Source: Saturnia japonica (Eukaryota > Arthropoda > Insecta > Lepidoptera > Saturniidae). Taken from it: a DNA stretch of 64,000 nucleotides. The translations under genes were made by a program, and so were the position numbers. Under the pieces are notes generated by a model. The model was given only the letters and a program-made list of their open reading frames with translations, had not been told where the DNA came from and made no database searches. The stretch spans positions 1,178,001-1,242,000 of the forward strand of contig CM065320.1 in assembly GCA_033032175.1 (NCBI GenBank). Direction: 5' to 3'. Shown one piece after another: positions 58,101 through 64,000 of the stretch (position 1 is the first letter of the stretch; each line of letters starts with the position of its first letter).

Positions 58101-61100
58101 ATGATCGCTCAGTTGGTAACGTGTACGACGTGAGTTCGAATCCCTACAATGAACCTAAGTTTTCGTTGAAAGAAAACATCGTGATAAAACCATAGAACGG
58201 TAGTAGGGCTTTTTCTAATACCCGCCTGAGTCGCTACCAACCTCAAGTTGAAAATCTGTTACCAAACACCAATAGATGTATTCCGGCAGCTGCACTTGAG
58301 AGCCAGTCTTCCACTAGGCTTAGCGTGCTACCATCTTAAACAATTGATCACTTGAGATTGTGACCACAACGCAAAACCTATAACGATAAATATATATATA
58401 TACGTAGCAATGGCTACTAATATTTTGTACTAACGCTGAGCATCATCGTGCAAAGGGAGGTCATCCAGGTACAACAGCATCGGCAAAGCAGACGAGACAT
58501 TGGAGCGGTAGTACAGCGAGTCCGCTGCCTCAGTTCCACGAAGAGTAAGACGACGAAGTGCTCCGCACACACCCAATGTCCAGAGACGACTTGATTCCAA
58601 TAGCGAATTACTAAAATATTATACATATAACTTTTGCACCAGTAAAATACCACTGCTTGCTATTACATACATACAACATACCATCACGCCTGTCTCCCCA
58701 AAGGGTTAAACAAGGGTCTACTCACGTACACCCACAGTTCGCCGTGCAAGTTTTTTAGGTCCCATGTAATAGGGGTCGAGCCTATTGCCATTAATCGGGC
58801 ACAAAGTCAAACTCCAAGCTGTTACTGAGAATTTCATATAAAAATCAATTAACACTTGACGGATTAACACCTGGGGGATTCAAACCCAGGACCTCGATCA
58901 TATCAGTCGCGCTTACGACCACTAGGCTAACGAGGCAGTTAGCCTATTAACGAGGCTATTCCTTAAGCTAAAACCGACAATGTTCAAAATTCAGTTCTGT
59001 CTTGCATAGCCATATCGTACAATAAAGAATATCTATGTCGACATACAAAAAATGCATTCAAGAAATAAATTATAAAATTACATCGCGGTAAAATATAAAT
59101 GAAATATTTAAAAAATAACATTTAAACACGCACTCACAAATTCAAAACTGCTTGCGCTCACCCAAACACAAACATACACTTTCGCGTTACATACAATACA
59201 AAACTTAATAACAATTAAAAATAGCATACAGCGATCAGGGACAATGTGTATCCCTATTAGTGAAATAATTTTCGAAATTGGATCAATATTTTCAGAGATT
59301 ACCTGCTACATCAAAACTCACAAACATCAACTTTTTATAGTAATAGCTTAGAACATAAAAGTCTGCTGGGTTATATTAATCTATTCTAACCAATGTCATC
59401 ATGATGGGTAGAAAATATTCTGTAGTTACAAATACACTAGACTACATTGGCAGATTGCTACTCTCACGAGGTTTTTTCAACACATTGTCACATAGTAATT
59501 ACAATAGATACTTGTGATTCCAAACATACTCAGCTAAATCAAGCGTGTGCAGCTTTTGTAGCGCTGCCAACGGTTGTAAATCACGCAGTCGGTTACCGGC
59601 TGCGTAAAATTCACGAAGAGATCCTAAACCCCAAACTCCATCTAAGCAGTGTAAACCACATCGATTCACACTCAGTATCTAGAAATGAAAAAGTTTATTA
59701 AAAAGTGCTCATTCTTAAGGAAGCTAACTAGAAATATAAATAATATTATACCGTAAATCTGTGTGATCTGTGCCTATTATTTCATCATTAAAAAGTCGCT
59801 CATCTTTAAACTACTCTACGCACTACTAAACGCACTAAAATACAGGGTTTAGAACCTGAAGCGCGGCAGCTATCGTACCTACCAAGGAATGTAGAATTAT
59901 CGTTTTTGGTTTAGAAGTACCAGAACTAACGTACTTTACCGAGTTCCTCCGGAGGACCTTTTTTAGCTCGTCGAGGTACAAGATTAAAAAACGATAGGCC
60001 TCATTTTGGCTCCCGCACCACCAAAGGTTATGACCTTTTTAGCTCTCTTATACTGCCTTGCGCACAAAATAGAAATTCTCAGAATTTTCAAATTATCGCG
60101 AGATAATCATAAAAATATATTCTATCGTACCAATGCATCAAATTATCGTACATTACGATAATTAGGTATCGTACGGTTGTGAACCCTGATAAAAGATATA
60201 ACTTCACAAAACAAAAAAGAACAAACTGCCGAATTACCTTTAACCGAATCAATCCGATTCCAAGGTCTCGTAGAGAAGAGAGAGCGCTTCCATCTAGCGT
60301 TAATGAACTCAACCTCGGAGCGAGGACATTCAACCTTCTTAAGCCAACCCTTTCCGCTACTACACGAAGCTTTACTTCTCGAATCCTTAGTACCTCTTCG
60401 TCTGTAGTGACACCGCTGTATTGTTTCTAATTTACCATAATAATGCACAATTAGATATAAAAACTATGTAAATATTTGAACGTCTTGCATAGTTTATTTG
60501 TTATTATTATTAAACACTTTTCCTTTATTTAAGAGATTTATTTACCTATGTATGCCGTACGGCTTTAAGGCTGTAAGATAGATCATAATATATAATAATT
60601 ACAAATAGGGGTAACCGCTGGAGTATATTGTAAAATAATAAAAAATATTTGGGCGACTGCTCTTTGCTCGGTGCCTATATTAAAGTAAAAAACACCTACC
60701 TAGATGAACTTGGGTAATATATAATATATTTGCTCGCTTAACAGTATTAGATATCACGACATTTCCCTACTGAGATAGGTAATTTTCTTTATGAGGAATA
60801 TTATCCCCCATTGATAAAGAATTTACGCAATGTATAATTACCAAAAGTTCTATTAATGTCAAATCTCTCGGAATAACGATGCGCCTATAACCAGGTAGGC
60901 GACGCTCCAACTCATCTTGACTTGCAGGTTGTTCTGGATCGGGCGGAGGTAACGCCAGAGCTCTTGACAAATAAAATACTCTTTATTCCTTTTGGGTTTT
61001 TCTTTTTCAAATTACTTAAACTTTAGTACTTTAGTAGTTTACTTAAAATGTTTACGAACACGGGACAGTACGAGATTTAAGAATAGAGGTAGTAAACAAA

Positions 61101-61636
61101 CTTAACAAAATATCAATCGACTCAAGCTTGTCATGGTCGCGGGTCTTCAATGAACAGTGGTATTATTTTGTACAACTCATATACTTACTTAAATAAGTGC
61201 CATTGAATACAATATTTATTTTGTCAACCAACATATAATTTTATTCTGATAAAATACAGTAAGGGGGTTTGGGTTTATTTATAAAAATTAATTCAGATAG
61301 TTGAAGGAAAACTGTCGTTTTCTTTGTAAATTGATCTGTTGAAAGAAATCTATCCATCAGTGCATTGCTCACCATACAGATAACAGACCCTTACCGACAT
61401 TCGTTTATATAATTAATTAACCCATTTTTCTAATTTGTCATATTCAAAAATTACTTGATAGTTATTAGTTACGTTTATATATTTTTAAGTACCTACCTAA
61501 ATAATGGAGTAGCACGTATATTTTCTAGTTCAGGTGAACTAGTACTGGAAACTTCTGAAGCAGATGGTGAAGCAATCACACTCGGAGTTCGTGGTACGCT
61601 GCCCAGCTCTACACTCGGAGCTTCTTCTATCGGCAT
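46167..61636 (-). CDS. LRRC56: Leucine-rich repeat-containing protein 56 (LRRC56)
   Basis: This is a ciliary protein; in vertebrates and protists it aids intraflagellar transport of dynein arms. Nine exons join in frame on the minus strand: 61636-61497, 60962-60842, 60426-60238, 59678-59530, 58610-58435, 56424-56303, 53771-53558, 48724-48610 and 46482-46167. The total is 1542 bases and 513 residues; the human protein has 542. An S/T/P-rich N-terminus precedes leucine-rich repeats at about 108-235, with LNVLAPRLSSLTLDGSALSS, LSVNRCGLHCLDGVWGLGSL, REFYAAGNRLRDLQPLAAL and LRRLTLRG, capped by MLLYLDDLPLHDD. An acidic/serine-rich segment, an R/P-rich segment and a C-terminal stretch with FEDWIKFKEETG and ERLEQIEKE follow. 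Acceptor choice for exon 3 (AG at 60427-60428) was set by phase. The first ATG is the only one in the first exon frame; further 5' exons may be untranslated. Confidence 0.9.
47435..47602. repeat. MITE with GGGGTAC inverted ends
   Basis: CTTGGGGTACATTTTGTCTG...ATAGAACTGAG on the left pairs with TTCAGTTCTAAACTATCCAT...AGTACCCCGAGG on the right. About 168 bases, within the last intron of LRRC56. Confidence 0.65.
47988..48185 (+). repeat. SINE family C, copy
   Basis: GCGGCTGATGGTAAGCGGCT, then CTACCGTAACCTATAGATG, CCCAAGGAGCTGTGGAAACC and GAACACAACACTATTTGG. Matches 63483-63605 at the head and 34600-34660 in the middle. Confidence 0.65.
49375..49620 (-). repeat. SINE family B, inverted copy
   Basis: The reverse complement begins with AGCAATGATGGTTCTGGTAG, has GAATTTGAATCCCTGAAAAG, AAAACATCGTGATGAAATCA and ends before AATAAAATAAAAATTATTAT. 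Located in an LRRC56 intron. Confidence 0.65.
50323..51626 (-). mobile_element. Mariner-superfamily transposon with perfect 32-bp ends
   Basis: The ends 50323-50354 and 51595-51626 are exact inverted repeats (CAAGGTGTCCAGAAAGGGTA and on), flanked by TA on both sides (50321-50322 and 51627-51628). The 1304-bp element encodes one transposase on the minus strand, broken by a single shift. Perfect ends suggest recent arrival. It lies in an LRRC56 intron, in the same orientation as the gene. Confidence 0.92.
50430..51510 (-). pseudogene. Mariner-superfamily transposase with one frameshift
   Basis: Two overlapping frames carry it. 51510-50698 (270 codons, ATG start) covers the helix-turn-helix DNA-binding region (about 10-120, with GRPRSVCDEEIIEEVEASVR) and two catalytic residues in LLSDEANFHLNGHV and WFQQDGATCHTS. 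The C-terminal part, in the frame 50852-50430, continues from about 50705 with WPPRSPDLSPLDYFAWGYLK and ends HLDNIIFSK. The shift is near 50700-50710, after NELFP. The third acidic residue is about 36 positions after the second, so it is outside classical DD34D mariner. Only this one-base type of lesion is evident. Confidence 0.88.
53921..54476. repeat. Repeat pair or element with CTAGC-type inverted ends
   Basis: CTAGCCGTGCCCCACGGTTT CACCCG on the left and CGGGTGAAACCGCGGGGCACAGCTAG on the right are inverted copies about 500 bases apart. The interior includes CCTAAGGGGGTGAAAAAGGG and CATCCCCTAATGGGGTTAT. No protein seen. In an LRRC56 intron. Confidence 0.55.
55145..55372 (+). repeat. SINE family A (tRNA-headed), full copy
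   Basis: Starts TGCCTCGTTAGTCTAGTGG, then CGTAAGCGCGACTAAGG and TGGGTTCGATTCCCAGGTCA (B-box), a body with GGGACCTAAAAACATACTCG, and a tail GGCGTGATAGTATGTATA. It looks like a tRNA at its 5' end but cannot form a full cloverleaf, and it repeats elsewhere in the window. Confidence 0.78.
57060..57895. repeat. Foldback-like element with long inverted arms
   Basis: The arm near 57062-57200 (GGCTGAAATCTATAGTGCGTACTCAG, GAATTTATAGTAGAG, ATGCTAAGC) and the reverse complement of about 57790-57890 (GGTTGAAATCTGTAGAGTACACTCAG, CAAATTTATAGTCGCAAGCTTAGC) match in order. About 590 bases of AT-rich sequence lie between. A CAGACAGACAGGCAGG microsatellite sits at the inner edge of the right arm. In an LRRC56 intron. 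Confidence 0.5.
58100..58378 (+). repeat. SINE family B, copy
   Basis: AGCAATGATCGCTCAGTTGG head, TGAGTTCGAATCCCTACA, GAAAACATCGTGATAAAACC, GGCAGCTGCACTTGAGAGCC and a GATTGTGACCACAACGC end. It lies just downstream of LRRC56 exon 5 (58435-58610) in the gene's sense. Confidence 0.7.
58672..58937 (-). repeat. SINE family A, inverted copy
   Basis: On the minus strand: TGCCTCGTTAGCCTAGTGG, then TGGGTTTGAATCCCCCAGGT and the tail GGCGTGATGGTATGTTGTAT. Same family as 55145-55372. The tail end is followed by TATGTA-type simple sequence. Confidence 0.75.
60653..60745 (+). repeat. Interspersed repeat fragment related to 20433-20606
   Basis: GGGCGACTGCTCTTTGCTCG and the end TTTGCTCGCTTA resemble GGGCGACCAAGCTGTGCTCG and AATTGCTCACTTA of the copy in the epoxide hydrolase gene. 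In an LRRC56 intron. Confidence 0.4.
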
Positions 61637-63480
61637 ATTTTTAACGCCTAACAAAATTCTAAAAGCAAATTAACATGGTGATAAATTTTTGTATAGTGTA
61701 CACGTTAATTATCTTAATATTAAACTTTATGGGCGCTGCGAACATAGGCGCGCTAGTTTTCGCAAACACAAATATTGCAGATACTTTAATCAATTAAAAA
61801 TAATAACAATTATAAAAGTTCACAATTTATCTAAAAGAAAGATAACAAATTGTTATGGCATTCTAAGTATTATTTATTCGACTACGCCATACGCTATTTC
61901 AGACTCGGTGCAGTCGTTGCTGTGTTCAGATCGGTCGTAAAATTTGGCGCAAGTTATACGTACAATAGGCTTAAAAAATTACATGTAAATACGAAAACTC
62001 AGACACAATTTAATCAAATGCTGTTAGTTGAATTTAAAAAAATACTTCTTTGTTTGATTGTTCCCTATGAACCCTATCCTATGCATTTCTAAACTATTCA
62101 TCTGACATCATTAATCTTATTCATTCTTTCATTTACGAGTAAATCGTGGCCGAACGTTCAGTATTTCTCTTTACGGACATTTTTATGGGGTTGCTAAAAT
62201 GAGAAATACATAATTATGCCAATATGAATCCGAAACATAACCAGGATAGGGATGAAAAATTGCGTGCACGTCCGTAAAGGTTTTTGTATTAGTACATCAA
62301 GTTTATAACAGATGTCGTGCAAATCTTTACATTTTTCAAGACAACGACAGCGAAGTTGCGGGCAAAAGTTATTATAAAATAAAAGTAGTAGTTACAAGTA
62401 CTAATTTAATTATTGAGACGTTTATTAAATTTTCCACACATATGTAAACACTGCAATAAATCTGATCAATTATGTAGAACGTTGAGCGTGATGGCGGCAC
62501 AAGCAATTAATTTTTGAAACGAAAAATTAAAACTATGTGTATATCACATCATCGAGTGTCTTTCGCCGTTTCTCTACAGCAATACTTAGTTGCTTGCCTA
62601 CAGGACTGATACAGGCCAAAGTATTCGTTTTTTTTTTTTACATCGGCATCGGTATAAAACAATTATTTTTTTCATAATATAAAATCTTATGTTTCATAAT
62701 CATAAAATATCGTGATATTCTATGAATTAATGCATTTAATTCATTACGTCATTAATTGTTACACAAGTACCACCAATCCACCATAGTACCTAGACCTACA
62801 ATACCACTGACCATACTCAGCGAATGTAAAACATTATTATTATTAGTTAATATATTGATACTGGTTTAAATATTTATTTTATACAGATCTCCTTTTTCTG
62901 AAAATAATCTGTGGTTGCCTTTTTTAAACGTACATGTGTGGTTTTTTATAACAACGAAATAAAACAATATTATTCAAAAAATTATTTGTATACATAACAA
63001 TAAAATAAATATTCCACCTGTGGCTTCTTTAGGGAATTGACCTTTGCTTAACAATGGAACACTTTCACGCTGATTTTATTATGATTATTATAAAATAAAT
63101 AACTTAAATCATTCGTATACAATAAGTAGGTATAGCGTAATAGATTAATTAAAGTTTACGACTATTAAAAAAACAAACTCAAGTATTCTATTACCTTAAT
63201 CAAAAATATATTGCAAAATTACATAATATTTTATTTTGTTTACAATTTCACATCACAATAATCGCTTCCAATGTAATTTATTGCACGTCAACTTGTTTAT
63301 TGGTTGCTATGAGTTTCGCCGTGATTTCCCGGAGTTTCTTCCACGAAATATGGTTGCTTCATTTATCCATCGACCTTCATTTTGGCTTGCAAAATTCTTT
63401 TGAATTTTTAACATTTGACTGATAAAAATTAGTAACCATCAATTTAGTAGGTACTTAAGTTATAACTTTTTATTATATAC
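61637..63480. other. 5' flank of LRRC56
   Basis: AT-rich with a few short open frames that resemble nothing known. The sequence around 62320-62360 (CAACGACAGCGAAGTTGCGG) has the look of a dispersed repeat end. The promoter could not be pinpointed. Confidence 0.35.
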
Positions 63481-63482
63481 AA

Positions 63483-63605
63483 CTAAGGCGGCAAATAATC
63501 ATACGGCCCGCCTGATGGTAAGCGGCTACCATAGCCTATGAACGCTTGTAATACCATAGCTGCTATAGCTGTACAAATTTTAGAAACTCTGTGGGAAAAC
63601 TATAC
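63483..63605 (+). repeat. SINE family C, copy
   Basis: CCCGCCTGATGGTAAGCGGC, CTACCATAGCCTATGAACGC and GTAATACCATAGCTGC match the head of 47988-48185. It stops after AGAAACTCTGTGGGAA. Confidence 0.6.
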
Positions 63606-63633
63606 CTTCAAAATTCAAATGTCAATAGTCAAT

Positions 63634-63890
63634 GAGTTTTTGGCGGGATCTTGATGTAACATGCTGTGGTTCTTATTTTTAATTCATTATCTTAGGTTTT
63701 TGACCCTTTATTGTAATATTGGTGGCATTTTACGTGTTATAGTTTGGTTGTTGTGCATAAATGAAGTGGATTATAAATATAAATTGGAAACATGCATTTT
63801 AAGTTGCAAACATCTTGTTTCAATTCACTTTGAAGATTACAAAAAACGACGAAGACTTAAACAATATTAATACTGGTAAGAAAAACAAAG
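63634..63890 (+). repeat. Dispersed repeat 'R1', copy 3, with a THAP-like peptide
   Basis: 63634-63785 matches 11955-12105 closely (GGCGGGATCTTGATGTAACA, GAAGTGGATTATAAATATAA). Directly after it the frame reads SCKHLVSIHFEDYKKRRRLK, resembling the C-terminal half of a THAP zinc finger, then a stop; a GGTAAGAAAA donor-like motif lies at 63876-63885. This could be the start of a THAP-type transposase or gene cut by the window edge. Weak evidence. Confidence 0.45.
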
Positions 63891-64000
63891 GAAAAGACTT
63901 AGGCCTTATATAAATTACACTTAATTAGGGAATATCAAACAGAATAATACTTTAATACGTAATGGATTATAAAAATGACGTCTGATGTGGTGCATGATTA

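Noticed and set aside
1..64000. CRISPR array or bacterial operon
   Set aside because: No regular spacer-repeat series; genes are spliced with GT-AG introns, so the DNA is eukaryotic.

Overview
The window is AT-rich nuclear DNA from an insect, most likely a moth or butterfly. Four spliced protein-coding genes could be assembled exon by exon with GT-AG junctions and continuous reading frames: SPCS3 (signal peptidase complex subunit 3, + strand, 809-2288), an FGFR1OP2/SIKE homologue (- strand, 6769-10983), an epoxide hydrolase of the EPHX4 type (- strand, 19953-42559) and LRRC56 (- strand, 46167-61636). The lepidopteran assignment is inference. It rests on the repeat style: tRNA-headed SINEs, repeats starting CTAGCTGTG linked to CAGA microsatellites, and an abundance of MITEs. 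The gene sequences themselves only say insect or metazoan.

Layout. 1-2.4 kb: a small MITE, one copy of a dispersed repeat, then SPCS3. 2.4-6.5 kb: AT-rich intergenic DNA between two convergent genes, with two inverted-repeat elements and a SINE fragment. 6.5-11 kb: FGFR1OP2/SIKE homologue, whose last intron holds a mariner-derived MITE and a LINE 3' end. 11-20 kb: intergenic, with a young Copia retrotransposon (13968-18399) that is complete except for one nonsense codon. 20-42.6 kb: epoxide hydrolase gene in six exons. Its 11.4-kb intron 4 carries a Jockey-type fragment, a complete errantivirus-like LTR retrovirus (23024-30857, identical LTRs, gag, pol and env all open) and a decayed Tc1-like transposon. 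Its first intron (34.9-42.4 kb) is filled with SINEs, MITEs and a mariner relic with a LINE nested inside it. 42.6-46 kb: intergenic repeats. 46-61.6 kb: LRRC56 in nine exons, one intron of which holds a 1304-bp mariner-like element with perfect 32-bp inverted repeats and one frameshift. 61.6-64 kb: 5' flank of LRRC56 with a SINE and another copy of the dispersed repeat.

The four host genes are housekeeping or ciliary/metabolic single-copy types and show no sign of working as a unit. Most of the window is accessory sequence. The best leads are the intact errantivirus (identical LTRs, a candidate A-AAT-TTT frameshift site, three tandem leader hairpins with a compensatory base-pair change, and a Gag with four FKFGIP repeats instead of a zinc knuckle) and a dispersed repeat of unknown origin in four places, one of which runs into a short THAP-like peptide.
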